A stretch of 44,111 nt of DNA from Sphingomonas azotifigens NBRC 15497 (GTDB lineage: Bacteria; Pseudomonadota; Alphaproteobacteria; Sphingomonadales; Sphingomonadaceae): assembly GCF_002091475.1 (NCBI RefSeq), contig NZ_BCTR01000060.1:1-44111 (forward strand), in the 5' to 3' direction. The notes under the pieces were generated by a model. That model did not search any database and was not told the DNA's origin. It was given only the letters and a program-made list of their open reading frames with translations. The position numbers and the translations under genes were made by a program. Below, piece by piece: positions 32,256 to 40,948 of the stretch (its first letter is position 1; each line of letters begins with the position of its first letter).

Positions 32256-32823
32256 AGCCGATCGCAATCGCCTCGCCGCCGCGTGCGACGCTCGCCGCGA
32301 GCCGCGCACGGGCCTGCGAAAACAGACCCATTTCGTAGAGCGCCTGCGCTTCTCGGCCGAACCATTCGGCATCCGCGGCGAATCGGATCCGCGCCGCGAC
32401 GCACAGGGCGACGCGTACTTCCCACGAAGTGCCGCTCGCCAGGATCGCCGTGCGCAGCGTCTTGCGGCTTGGGCGCGGACCCAGCATGTCGGAGGGCAAC
32501 CGCACCGCCAGCGCCCGCGCACGCCAGGGAGCGAGGTCGCCCAGATCGGCATAGTCGCTGGCCAGAACGGGGTCGCGCAGTGTCTCGAGAAAGGCGACGT
32601 GGAGCGGATGCGTCGGGTCGGTCAGGGCGGCGCCGTGGTCGAAGCGGAAGCGGATCGCACCCAGTCCGCGCAGTTCGGCATAGCGCACCATCGCCGCCAT
32701 TTCGTGGAAGCTCGCCGGGCCGATGATCGCCTCGCGCAGCAGTTCGGCCAGCACCGGGTCGAAGCGCGTCGCCGGCTGGAACCGGCCGACCGGCCCCCGT
32801 ATCATGCTGCCCAAATATGCCAT
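32254..32823 (-). CDS. Conserved hypothetical protein
   Basis: A 189-residue, mostly helical and cytoplasmic protein without signal or membrane segments. It reads MAYLGSMIRGPVGRFQPATR, then SFHEMAAMVRYAELRGLGAI and later WEVRVALCVAARIRFAADAE. The ATG at 32823 was chosen because GGGAGGAG lies five bases before it; the frame is open further. Family unknown. It ends 250 bases upstream of ccrM with the DnaA-box region between. A role in cell-cycle control is not supported by anything seen. Confidence 0.6.
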   Translation of the reverse strand: MAYLGSMIRGPVGRFQPATRFDPVLAELLREAIIGPASFHEMAAMVRYAELRGLGAIRFRFDHGAALTDPTHPLHVAFLETLRDPVLASDYADLGDLAPWRARALAVRLPSDMLGPRPSRKTLRTAILASGTSWEVRVALCVAARIRFAADAEWFGREAQALYEMGLFSQARARLAASVARGGEAIAIG

Positions 32824-32933
32824 GCCAGCTCCTCCCGCTGCGATCCTTTCATTGTAGGACGATGGCGGGCTGGAGCGGCGCACTAGGCAAAATTTGCCGG
32901 GGCAGGTGGGTAGCTTCAGCTGCCCCCAACGCT

Positions 32934-32961
32934 GTCATCCCGGCGAAAGCCGGGATCCATT
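32934..32961 (+). repeat. REP-like palindrome, left copy
   Basis: GTCATCCCGGCGAAAGCCGG then GATCCATT: CCCGGC pairs with GCCGGG around GAAA. It is the reverse complement of the unit at 33000-33027 apart from a few changes, so the two form an inverted pair in the spacer before rnhB. Confidence 0.65.
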
Positions 32962-32999
32962 GGGGTCTACGGCACGGCTCCTGCTGTAACGGCGTGGCG

Positions 33000-33027
33000 A
33001 ATGGATTCCGGCTTCCGCCGGAATGAC
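33000..33027 (-). repeat. REP-like palindrome, right copy
   Basis: Reads AATGGATTCCGGCTTCCG then CCGGAATGAC. It is opposite in direction to the copy at 32934-32961, about 40 bases away, which makes a bipartite REP-type arrangement. A related unit is at 40605-40630. Confidence 0.65.
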
Positions 33028-33052
33028 GATCGAAGGGAATTGCCCGCGAGCC

Positions 33053-33679
33053 CTATTCCGCCGCGATCGGCCCGAAATCGAGATGCGCCTGCGCGACGGG
33101 CGCGAAGCTGCGGCGATGGTGCGGCGTCGGGCCGAGGGCACGCAGCGCCTCCTGATGCGCCTTGCCGCCATAGCCCTTGTTCGACGCCCAGCCATAGCCG
33201 GGAAATTGCGCATCCAGCTCGATCATCATGCAGTCGCGGCGATGCTTGGCGACGATCGACGCCGCCGCGATCGACAGGCACAGCGCATCGCCGCTGACCA
33301 CCGCCTCGCTTCGGTGATCCCATTTGGGGCAGCGGTTGCCATCGACCAGCACGAAGGCCGGCGGGAAGCCTAGCGCCTCCACCGCACGGGTCATCGCCAG
33401 CATCGTCGCCCACAGGATGTTGAGCCGGTCGATCTCCTCGACGCTGGCGATCCCCACCCCCACCTTGGCGCAGGCGAGCAACTCCTCGCACAGCTTCGCC
33501 CGCTTGGCCGCGGTCAGCGCCTTGGAGTCATTGATGCCTTCGGGAATGCAGTCCGGGTCCAGCACCACCGCGGCAGCGACCACCGGGCCGGCCAACGGAC
33601 CCCGCCCGGCCTCGTCCACCCCGGCGACCGGACCGGCATGGAGCTGGAAATAGCGAGTCTCGTAGGAAAGGTCAGGCAT
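33053..33679 (-). CDS. rnhB: Ribonuclease HII
   Basis: A 208-residue enzyme that cuts RNA at RNA-DNA junctions and removes misincorporated ribonucleotides. The family blocks are intact: VAGVDEAGRGPLAGPVVAAA with the first catalytic acids (DE), INDSKALTAAKR, VLVDGNRCP with the third Asp, SIAAASIVAKHRRD, and YGWASNKGYGGKAHQEAL. The ATG at 33679 is preferred over an upstream start at 33742 because the protein then begins at the family's usual length. It overlaps the upstream thiD gene by eight bases. Confidence 0.95.
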   Translation of the reverse strand: MPDLSYETRYFQLHAGPVAGVDEAGRGPLAGPVVAAAVVLDPDCIPEGINDSKALTAAKRAKLCEELLACAKVGVGIASVEEIDRLNILWATMLAMTRAVEALGFPPAFVLVDGNRCPKWDHRSEAVVSGDALCLSIAAASIVAKHRRDCMMIELDAQFPGYGWASNKGYGGKAHQEALRALGPTPHHRRSFAPVAQAHLDFGPIAAE

Positions 33680-34832
33680 CGTCCTCGATCCGCCATGGCG
33701 GAAAGCGGCGCATCTCGCCAGCCTGATAGAGACGAATCGCATTGCCGGCAGGATCGCGCAGCCGCGCCTCGCGCCAGCCCCATTTTTCGTCCTTGGGCTC
33801 CTGCTCGAAGCGGAAGCCCTGCTGCTGGAGATAGGCGACCGTCACGTCGAGATCGCCGCATTCGAAATAGACGACCGGCGCGGTATACGCCTCGTCAGTC
33901 GCGATCGAGAAAGTCGCGCCGCCCTCGGTCTCGAACCGGGCATAGCGCGGCGATGCCCGCACCACCTGCCGCAGCCCAAGCAGCCGGTAAAAGCGCTCGC
34001 TGGCGCCGAGGTCCTTGGCCGGCACCGTCACCTGGTTCAGCATCGGCTCGAAAAAGCTCATATTGAGGTCGAGCCGCACCGCCTGCTGCGCCATCGGCCC
34101 ATGGCCACGGCCGAGCCCCTCGCCTTCGCGCATCGCGATGCGCACGAAGCGGCGCGCCCGGCTGACCGCTTCGGGCAGGTCCCATTCGCAGGCCAGGCCG
34201 CAGGCGATGGCGGAAGCGAGCGTACAGCCGGTGCCGTGGGTATTCGGGGTGTCTATCCTGGGATCGCGCCATTCGATCCGCGGCGGGTCCTCCGGGTCGG
34301 CGGAATAGAGCGTGTCGACCACCTCGACGCCCTCGCCGTGCCCGCCCTTGACCAGCACCGCACAGCGATGCGCCGACACGATCTCCTGCGGGTCGCGGCC
34401 CAGCGCCTCCAGCTCGGGCAGGTTGGGCGTCACCACCGTCGCGCGGTCCATCAGCCGCTCGAACGCGGCGACCGTTGCCTCATCGGCCAGCCGGGCGCCG
34501 CTGGTGGCCACCATCACCGGATCGAACACCACCGGCACGCCGGGCAGCTCGTCGAGCCGCTCGGCCACCGCGAGCGCGGTGCGGGCGGAGCCGATCATGC
34601 CGATCTTCACCGCATCGACGCCGATGTCGCGCACCACCGAATCAATCTGCGCAAGCACCATGTCGGTCGGCACCGGATGGACGGCCTGGACACCGACCGT
34701 GTTCTGCGCGGTGATCGCCGTGATCGCCGTCATGGCATGGCCGCCGAGCATGGTGACGGTCTTGATATCCGCCTGGATCCCGGCGCCGCCGCCGGAATCC
34801 GAGCCTGCGATGATCAGCACGCGTGCGCCCAT
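33672..34832 (-). CDS. thiD: ThiD kinase fused to a glyoxalase-fold (VOC) domain
   Basis: A 386-residue fusion. Residues 1-255 are hydroxymethylpyrimidine phosphate kinase of thiamine synthesis: LIIAGSDSGGGAGIQADIKT, VKIGMIGS, VFDPVMVATSGARL, TPNLPE and the anion hole DTPNTHGTGCTLASAIACGL. From about residue 268 an intact VOC domain begins, MSFFEPMLNQVTVPAKDLGA, with a middle ECGDLDVTVAYL and a final RLRDPAGNAIRLYQ. There is no linker, and VOC begins with a Met, as if a free gene had been joined to ThiD by loss of a stop. ThiD itself is normally about 260 residues. GAT-GGG-type ribosome site weak; start at 34832 by family alignment. Confidence 0.88.
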   Translation of the reverse strand: MGARVLIIAGSDSGGGAGIQADIKTVTMLGGHAMTAITAITAQNTVGVQAVHPVPTDMVLAQIDSVVRDIGVDAVKIGMIGSARTALAVAERLDELPGVPVVFDPVMVATSGARLADEATVAAFERLMDRATVVTPNLPELEALGRDPQEIVSAHRCAVLVKGGHGEGVEVVDTLYSADPEDPPRIEWRDPRIDTPNTHGTGCTLASAIACGLACEWDLPEAVSRARRFVRIAMREGEGLGRGHGPMAQQAVRLDLNMSFFEPMLNQVTVPAKDLGASERFYRLLGLRQVVRASPRYARFETEGGATFSIATDEAYTAPVVYFECGDLDVTVAYLQQQGFRFEQEPKDEKWGWREARLRDPAGNAIRLYQAGEMRRFPPWRIEDDA

Positions 34833-34836
34833 GGCC

Positions 34837-35061
34837 TTATCCCTTGTGCTTGCGCTCGGTGGATGCGGGGTGTCGTCGTAGCGCATCGCCGACGCGCGCG
34901 GGGCGGTCGAGCAGTTCGCCGCCGCAATTGGGGCAGCGCTCGTCTAGGTCGTCCGCGCATTCAGCGCAGAAGGTGCATTCGAACGAGCAGATGAACGCGC
35001 CACCGGAATCGGCGGGGAGGTCGACGCCGCAGCGTTCGCAGTCGGGGCGCATCTCCAGCAT
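34837..35061 (-). CDS. DUF1272 zinc-ribbon protein
   Basis: A 74-residue protein starting MLEMRPDCERCGVDLPADSG and continuing ICSFECTFCAECADDL and RCPNCGGELLDRP. The Cys pairs (CERC, CTFCAEC, CPNC) give two zinc-binding knuckles, which is diagnostic of DUF1272. The function is unknown. It lies four bases before thiD and may be part of the same operon with rnhB. Confidence 0.88.
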   Translation of the reverse strand: MLEMRPDCERCGVDLPADSGGAFICSFECTFCAECADDLDERCPNCGGELLDRPARVGDALRRHPASTERKHKG

Positions 35062-35103
35062 CGCGTCTCTTCTAGTCAGCTGGCCGCGGGAGGCAAGCGT
35101 CGC

Positions 35104-35388
35104 TCAGTTCGGCGGATTGAAGGCTACGATCAGCACCGCGATCAGCAGGGCGCCCAGCCCGCAGAGAAAAGCCTTGTCGGCGATGTGCTCCGTCCGCGTC
35201 GCCTCGGGCGAGCGGATCGCGAGATAGGAGAGCAGGCAACTGACGGCGAAGAACAGGCACGCGCCCACCGCCACCTCGTCCGCCATCGTCTTGTCGGCGA
35301 TCTTGGTGAGCTTCAGGCCGGTAATGATGAGCAGCGCGATCCCGAGCAGGTTCGACGCGGCACCCAGGATATGGGGAGAGCGATCCAT
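35104..35388 (-). CDS. Small membrane protein, unknown function
   Basis: 94 residues with three membrane helices: ILGAASNLLGIALLIITGLK, VAVGACLFFAVSCLLSYLAI and AFLCGLGALLIAVLIVAFNP, joined by short polar loops with positive charges on the first (LTKIADKTMAD). The ATG at 35388 is followed by MDRSPHIL. It is 42 bases before the DUF1272 gene on the same strand. I do not recognise a family. Confidence 0.65.
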   Translation of the reverse strand: MDRSPHILGAASNLLGIALLIITGLKLTKIADKTMADEVAVGACLFFAVSCLLSYLAIRSPEATRTEHIADKAFLCGLGALLIAVLIVAFNPPN

Positions 35389-35447
35389 GACCAGCCTTTT
35401 CCGACGCAATGGCTGAACGCGAGCGAAACGCGCTCGCGATAGCGGAA

Positions 35448-36788
35448 TCAGGCCGCCGCCGCGCGCACCGCGTCGCAGATCCGGTCGACCACCACTTCCA
35501 CCTGCGCCTTGTCGTCGCCCTCGGCCATGACACGGATCACCGGCTCGGTACCCGACGCGCGGATCACCAGCCGGCCGCGGCCCTTCAGTTCGGCCTCGGC
35601 AGCGGCGATCACGTCCTTGACGCGGTCGTCCTCCAACGGCTTGCCGCCGGCGAAGCGAACGTTCTTGAGCAGCTGCGGCAGCGGCTCGAAACGGTGCAGC
35701 ACCTCGCTTGCCGGCGCGCCGGCGCGGACGATCTCCGCCAGCACCTGCAGCGCCGCGACCAGCCCGTCGCCGGTGGTCGCATAGTCGGACAGGATGATGT
35801 GCCCGCTCTGCTCGCCGCCGACATTGTAGCCCGACCCGCGCATCTTCTCGAGCACATAGCGGTCGCCCACCTTGGTGCGCACCAGGCCGAGCCCCTGCGC
35901 GGCGAGATGGCGCTCGAGCCCGAGGTTGGACATGACGGTGGCGACCAGTCCGCCGCCAGCGAGCTTGCCCTGCCGCGCCCAGCCGGTGGCGATCAGCGCC
36001 ATCAGCTGGTCGCCGTCGATCACCGTGCCGGTCTCGTCGACCACGATCAGCCGGTCGGCATCGCCGTCGAGCGCGATGCCCAGCGCCGCGCCCGAGCCGA
36101 CCACCGTCTCGCTCAGCACCTGGGGCGCGGTCGAGCCGACGCCGTCGTTGATGTTCTTGCCGTTGGGGCTGACGCCGATCGAGACGACCTCCGCGCCCAG
36201 TTCCCAAAGTGCCGAGGGGGCGACCTGGTATGCCGCGCCGTTGGCGCAATCGACCACGACCTTGAGGCCGTCGAGGGTCAGGTCCGACGGGAAGGTCGAC
36301 TTGGCGAAATGGATATATCGACCGCGTGCGTCCTCGACGCGGCGGGCGCGGCCGATATCGGCGGAGGGCGCCAGCGGCACCTCACCGTCGATCAGCGCCT
36401 CGATCGCTTCCTCATCGGCATCGGAGAGCTTGAACCCGTCCGGCCCGAACAGCTTGATGCCGTTGTCGAAATAGGGGTTGTGGCTGGCCGAGATCATCAC
36501 GCCCAGATCGGCGCGCATCGAATGGGTGAGCATCGCCACCGCCGGCGTCGGCATCGGCCCCACCAGCACCACGTCCATGCCGACGCTGGTGAAGCCCGCG
36601 ACCATCGCGTTTTCCAGCATATAGCCGGAAAGCCGGGTGTCCTTGCCGATCACCACGCGATGGCGGTGATCGCCGCGGCGGAAATGCGCGCCGGCGGCCA
36701 TGCCGACCTTCATCGCCATCGCCGCAGTCATCGGGGAGAGGTTGGTCGCGCCGCGGATGCCGTCGGTGCCGAAATATTTTCTTGCCAT
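35448..36788 (-). CDS. glmM: Phosphoglucosamine mutase
   Basis: A 446-residue alpha-D-phosphohexomutase that makes glucosamine-1-phosphate for peptidoglycan and lipopolysaccharide. The start MARKYFGTDGIRGATN is diagnostic. The catalytic serine lies in ISASHNPYFDNGIKLFG, the magnesium loop is ALDGDADRLIVVD, the sugar-binding loop is GGEQSGHIILSD and the phosphate-binding loop RASGTEPVIRVMAEGD. Length is standard. Divergent from the symporter at 36860, with 71 bases between. Confidence 0.96.
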   Translation of the reverse strand: MARKYFGTDGIRGATNLSPMTAAMAMKVGMAAGAHFRRGDHRHRVVIGKDTRLSGYMLENAMVAGFTSVGMDVVLVGPMPTPAVAMLTHSMRADLGVMISASHNPYFDNGIKLFGPDGFKLSDADEEAIEALIDGEVPLAPSADIGRARRVEDARGRYIHFAKSTFPSDLTLDGLKVVVDCANGAAYQVAPSALWELGAEVVSIGVSPNGKNINDGVGSTAPQVLSETVVGSGAALGIALDGDADRLIVVDETGTVIDGDQLMALIATGWARQGKLAGGGLVATVMSNLGLERHLAAQGLGLVRTKVGDRYVLEKMRGSGYNVGGEQSGHIILSDYATTGDGLVAALQVLAEIVRAGAPASEVLHRFEPLPQLLKNVRFAGGKPLEDDRVKDVIAAAEAELKGRGRLVIRASGTEPVIRVMAEGDDKAQVEVVVDRICDAVRAAAA

Positions 36789-36859
36789 GCGTCTCGATCT
36801 CGCGCCCTTGTGGCGTTGTATGCGCGCCGTGATAGCGGCGAAATTCTCAAAGGGCGAGC

Positions 36860-38113
36860 ATGTCGCAACCTACCCGTATTCTTCTTTCCCTGCTGGTCGG
36901 TCTCGCAGCCGGCGCCGCGCTGGCCGCCTGGTCGCCCCAAAGCGCGCTGACCGCGGCGACCTGGGCGCAGCCCGTCGGCCAGGCCTGGCTCAACGGCCTG
37001 CAGATGACGATCGTGCCGCTGGTGCTGGCGCTGCTGATCACCGGCGTGACCGCTACCGCCGAGGCCGCGCAGGCCGGGCGGCTCGCGGGTCGCGCGATCG
37101 CGCTGTACGTAACGCTCCTGTTCCTCTCGGCGCTGCTCGCCGCCGTGCTGACGCCGCTGTTCCTCAAGATCGCGCCGTTGCCGCAAGGCTCGGCCGACAG
37201 CCTGCGCGCGGCGCTGGTCGGGGCCGAGAAGATCGGACCGTCGCCGCCGATGGGCGAGTTCCTCGCCGCCATCGTGCCAGCCAACATCGTGCAGGCCGCG
37301 GCCAACAGCGCCTTCCTCTCGCTGATCATCTTCGCCTTGGTCTTCGCCTTCGCGGTCACCCGCGTCGCGCCGGAATCGCGAAAGTTGCTCACCGATTTCT
37401 TCGTCGCGGTGCGCGACGTCATGCTGATCGTCATCGACTGGGTGCTGTGGATCGGCCCGCTGGGCGTATTCGCGCTGGCGCTGGGCGTCGGCGCCAAGGC
37501 CGGCACCGGCGCATTCGGCGCGCTGCTCCACTACATCCTGATCGTCGCCTCGGTCGGGCTGGTGATCACGCTGTTCGCCTATCCGGCGGCGGTGATCGGC
37601 GGCCGGATCGGGCTTGGCCGCATGCTGCGCGCCGCACTGCCGAGCCAGGCGGTCGCGATCAGCACCCAGTCCTCGCTCGCCACGCTGCCGGTGATGATCG
37701 AGGGCGCCGAGGAAGTCGGCGTGCCGGTCGCGGTATCGGGCGTGACTCTGCCGCTGGCAGTGGCGATCTTTCGCGCGACCGGGCCGGCGATGAACTTCGC
37801 GGTTGCGATCTACGTCGCCGAATGGTTCGGTGTGCCGCTGCACCCCACCACGCTGCTTGTCGGCGCGATCGTCGCGACGCTGACCTCGCTGGGCTCGGTG
37901 AGCCTGCCGGGCACGGTGAGCTATGTCAGCGCGATCTCGCCGGTCGCCGCGACGATCGGTGCGCCGATCACCCCACTCGGCCTCCTCGTCGCGGTCGAAA
38001 CGCTGCCGGACATCATGCGCACCGTCGGCAACGTCACCTGGGATCTCGCGACGACGATCTGGCTGTCGCGCAACGCCAAGGCGGCGGAAACGGACGTCAG
38101 GCCAAACCATTGA
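36860..38113 (+). CDS. Dicarboxylate/amino acid:cation symporter (second copy)
   Basis: A 417-residue DAACS carrier, clearly a different branch from the one at 9356. The re-entrant hairpin has STQSSLATLPVMIE, the middle AVSGVTLPLAVAIFRATGPA and the substrate helix LPDIMRTVGNVTWD, which keeps an Asp at the position equal to GltPh Asp405, unlike the first copy. That suggests sodium coupling. AAAGGG lies before the ATG. It is translationally coupled to the AbrB-type gene through a TTGA overlap. Confidence 0.9.
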   Translation: MSQPTRILLSLLVGLAAGAALAAWSPQSALTAATWAQPVGQAWLNGLQMTIVPLVLALLITGVTATAEAAQAGRLAGRAIALYVTLLFLSALLAAVLTPLFLKIAPLPQGSADSLRAALVGAEKIGPSPPMGEFLAAIVPANIVQAAANSAFLSLIIFALVFAFAVTRVAPESRKLLTDFFVAVRDVMLIVIDWVLWIGPLGVFALALGVGAKAGTGAFGALLHYILIVASVGLVITLFAYPAAVIGGRIGLGRMLRAALPSQAVAISTQSSLATLPVMIEGAEEVGVPVAVSGVTLPLAVAIFRATGPAMNFAVAIYVAEWFGVPLHPTTLLVGAIVATLTSLGSVSLPGTVSYVSAISPVAATIGAPITPLGLLVAVETLPDIMRTVGNVTWDLATTIWLSRNAKAAETDVRPNH

Positions 38114-39165
38114 AGACCCCCTTCCCGACGCCGCTGCGCTGGGCTGCGCTCGCGCTGCTCTCGCTGCTGCTGGCGGCGCTGCTGGAAACGATCGGACTTT
38201 CTGCCGGACTGCTGCTGGGGCCGATGCTGGCCGGCATCGCCTTCGGTGCCGGCGGGTCAGGCCTTGGTTTGCCGCGCTGGAGCTTCCTCTGCGCGCAGGC
38301 GGTGATCGGTTGCCTGATCGCCGGCACGCTCTCGGCCGGGATCTTCACCGCCGTACTGCGCGAATGGCCGCTGTTCCTCGGCGTTACGACGGCTACACTC
38401 GGGGCAAGCAGCTTCCTCGGCTATGGGCTGAGCCGCTGGCAGGTGCTGCCCGGTACCACCGCGATCTGGGGATCGATGCCCGGGGCGGCCAGCGCGATGG
38501 TGGTGATGGCGGAGGCGTTCGGCGCCGATGCCCGCCTCGTCGCCTTCATGACCTATACGCGCGTCGTCTGCGTGGCGGGTGCCACCTCGGCGCTCGCGGC
38601 CGGGCTCGGCGCGCATTACGGCGGATCGTGGCTGCACACGCTGGTGACGCCGGCGCCTTTGCTCCCCACCTTGGCGACGCTGGCGGTGGCAGCAGCGGGC
38701 GTGGCCGGTGCGCTGGCCCTCCGCCTCCCGGCACCCGCCTTGCTCGGCCCGCTTGCGCTGGGCGTCACTCTGCACCTGACCGGCATCGTCCGCCTCAGCC
38801 TCCCCGAACCCGTGCTCGCATGCAGCTATGCGCTGATCGGCTGGCGGATCGGCCTAGCCTTCACCCGTGAGACGCTCCACCTCGCCGCCCGCGCGCTGCC
38901 GCGGGTGCTGCTGTCGGTCGCCATCCTGATCGGATTTTCGACCGGGCTCGCGCTGCTGCTGGCGCGGTTCACGCATCTCGACCTGGTCACCGCCTATCTG
39001 GCGGTGAGCCCCGGCGGGCTGGACTCGGTGGCGATCATCGCCACCTCGGTACCGGTCGACCAGCCCTTTGTGATGGCGATGCAGACGCTCCGCTTCCTCG
39101 CGGTGCTCGGCGCCGGCCCCCTGCTCGCCCGCTGGGTGGCGCGGCGCCTCCAGTCGGTTACTTGA
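38110..39165 (+). CDS. AbrB-family membrane protein (PF05145-like)
   Basis: A 351-residue inner-membrane protein with about ten helices. The internal repeat has GLLLGPMLAGIAFGAGGSGL in the first half and APALLGPLALGVTLHLTG in the second, plus the motif GSMPGAASAMVVMAEAFGAD and LAVSPGGLDSVAIIATS, all typical of the AbrB/ammonia monooxygenase-like family. The family is of unproven function. It starts at TTG (38110), sharing bases with the symporter stop, and its 3' end overlaps gor by eight bases. Probably an operon of two transporters. Confidence 0.82.
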   Translation: MKTPFPTPLRWAALALLSLLLAALLETIGLSAGLLLGPMLAGIAFGAGGSGLGLPRWSFLCAQAVIGCLIAGTLSAGIFTAVLREWPLFLGVTTATLGASSFLGYGLSRWQVLPGTTAIWGSMPGAASAMVVMAEAFGADARLVAFMTYTRVVCVAGATSALAAGLGAHYGGSWLHTLVTPAPLLPTLATLAVAAAGVAGALALRLPAPALLGPLALGVTLHLTGIVRLSLPEPVLACSYALIGWRIGLAFTRETLHLAARALPRVLLSVAILIGFSTGLALLLARFTHLDLVTAYLAVSPGGLDSVAIIATSVPVDQPFVMAMQTLRFLAVLGAGPLLARWVARRLQSVT

Positions 39166-40501
39166 GCAGCACGAGTTCCTCGGCCATGGTCGGGTGCAGC
39201 GCCACCGTCGCGTCGAACGCGTCCTTGGTCAACCCCGCCTTCACCGCCACCGCCGCCGCCTGAAGGATCTCCGGCGCGTCAGGTCCGATCATGTGGAGGC
39301 CCACGACGCGGCCGGTCACGCCGTCGCAGATCATCTTGTAGAGCGCGCGCTCGTGGCGGCCGGCGAGCACGTTCTTCATCGCCCGGAAGTCCGAGGTATA
39401 GACCTTCACCGAACCCAGCTTGTTGCGCGCCTCGCCCTCGGTCATGCCAACCGCCGCGATCGGCGGGTGGCTGAACACCGCGCTCGGGACGCAGTGATAG
39501 TCGACCTGGTGCGGCTTGCCGCCGAATAGCGTGTCGGCAAAGGCCTGGCCCTCGCGGATCGCCACCGGAGTCAGCTGCACGCGGTTGGTGACATCGCCGA
39601 CCGCATAGATGCTGTCGACCGAGCTGCGATTGTCGGCATCCACCTTCACCGCGCCCTTGTCGAGTTCGACGCCGACAGCCTCCAGGCCCAGCCCCTTGGT
39701 GTTCGGCACGCGTCCGGTGGCGAACAGCACGCAGTCGACTTCGATCGGATCGTGCCCGCTCATCGAGACGAGCAGGCTGCCGTCCGCCTGCTTCTCGATC
39801 TTCTCGAACTCGGCGAAGAAGCGGAACTCGATGCCCTTGGTCATCGAGATCTGGAGCAGCCGGTCGCGCACCTGCGCGTCATAACCGCGCAGGATCACGT
39901 CGGTGCGGTTGACCAGCGTGACCTTGGAGCCGAACTCGTTGAAGATGCCGGCGAACTCGTTCGCGATATAGCCGCCGCCGGCGATCAGCACGCGTTTCGG
40001 CAGTGTCTCCAGGTGGAAGACCTCGTTCGAGGTGATGCCAAACTCGCTGCCCGGGAAGCTCGGCACATGCGGGTGCGCGCCGGTGGCGATCAGGATCGTC
40101 CTGGCGGTGACCTTGCGGCCGCTCCCCAGCATCACTTCGTTGGGGCCGGTGACGGTCGCGCGATCGAGGATGATCTCGACGCCGTTGTTCTCCAGCCCCT
40201 GGGTGTAGAGGCCGTTCAAGCGATCGACATCGGCGAGGACGTTGTCGCGCAGCGTCGGCCAGTCGAACCGGCAATCGGGCACGTCCCAGCCGAAGCGGCG
40301 GGCGTCCTTCAGGTCCTCGGCAAAATGCGCGCCGAAGATCAGCAGCTTCTTGGGCACGCAGCCGCGGATCACGCAGGTGCCGCCGACGCGATACTCCTCC
40401 GCCACCGCGACCTTGGCGCCGTACGCCGCCGACATCCGCGCGGCGCGCGTGCCGCCCGACCCTGCGCCGATCACGAACAGGTCGAAGTCATAGTCGGACA
40501 T
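39158..40501 (-). CDS. gor: Glutathione-disulfide reductase
   Basis: A 447-residue flavoenzyme that regenerates glutathione with NADPH. FAD-binding VIGAGSGGTRAARMSAAYGA, redox-active disulfide GGTCVIRGCVPKK, NADPH-binding GGGYIANEFAGIFNEFGSKV followed by VNRTDVILRGYD, and the C-terminal active-site LHPTMAEE. Cytoplasmic dimer. GGAG six bases before the ATG. Helps defence against oxidative stress; it may supply GSH for the GST at 4470. Confidence 0.95.
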   Translation of the reverse strand: MSDYDFDLFVIGAGSGGTRAARMSAAYGAKVAVAEEYRVGGTCVIRGCVPKKLLIFGAHFAEDLKDARRFGWDVPDCRFDWPTLRDNVLADVDRLNGLYTQGLENNGVEIILDRATVTGPNEVMLGSGRKVTARTILIATGAHPHVPSFPGSEFGITSNEVFHLETLPKRVLIAGGGYIANEFAGIFNEFGSKVTLVNRTDVILRGYDAQVRDRLLQISMTKGIEFRFFAEFEKIEKQADGSLLVSMSGHDPIEVDCVLFATGRVPNTKGLGLEAVGVELDKGAVKVDADNRSSVDSIYAVGDVTNRVQLTPVAIREGQAFADTLFGGKPHQVDYHCVPSAVFSHPPIAAVGMTEGEARNKLGSVKVYTSDFRAMKNVLAGRHERALYKMICDGVTGRVVGLHMIGPDAPEILQAAAVAVKAGLTKDAFDATVALHPTMAEELVLLK

Positions 40502-40604
40502 GGGTCACTCCGGAGGTGTGTCGGCGCGGGAGGGCCGGGAAGAACGGGTCGAGCCAAAGATAGGGTGTCAGCGGGCAAAACAAGAGCCTCGTCACCGATC
40601 CACC

Positions 40605-40630
40605 GTCATCCCCGCGAAGGCGGGGATGAC
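40605..40630. repeat. REP-like palindrome before the PhnA-like gene
   Basis: GTCATCCCCGCGAAGGCGGG then GATGAC: a perfect palindrome with stem GTCATCCCCGC and GCGGGGATGAC around GAAG-type centre. It is related to the pair at 32934-33027. It lies between the gor start and the PhnA-like stop. Confidence 0.65.
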
Positions 40631-40645
40631 GGCTGCAGGCAGGAC

Positions 40646-40948
40646 TCACCGCTTGCGGACGAACTCCGCGCGCAGGACCAGGCCCTTGATGCCGTCGAAC
40701 TTGCAGTCGATTTCCTGCGCGTCGCCGGTGAGGCGGATCGACTTGATCAGCGTGCCGCGCTTCAGCGTCTGACCAGCGCCCTTCACGGTCAGGTCTTTGA
40801 TCAGCGTAACCTGGTCGCCGTCCTGCAGCAGGTTGCCCACCGAGTCGCGCACTTCCACCGTGTCCGCTGCCGCTGCATTAGCCGCGGCCTCAGCGGCGGG
40901 GATCCACTCCCCGCTCGCCTCGTCATACACATATTCTTCGTCGCTCAT
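40646..40948 (-). CDS. PhnA/YjdM-like protein
   Basis: A 100-residue cytoplasmic protein whose C-terminal 70 residues match the PhnA domain: VRDSVGNLLQDGDQVTLIKD, then LKRGTLIKSIRLTGD and the end FDGIKGLVLRAEFVRK. The N-terminal zinc ribbon of E. coli YjdM is absent and replaced by a short stretch, MSDEEYVYDEASGEWIPA. Despite its name the family is not clearly involved in phosphonate use. It shares a four-base overlap with pgi. Confidence 0.85.
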   Translation of the reverse strand: MSDEEYVYDEASGEWIPAAEAAANAAAADTVEVRDSVGNLLQDGDQVTLIKDLTVKGAGQTLKRGTLIKSIRLTGDAQEIDCKFDGIKGLVLRAEFVRKR

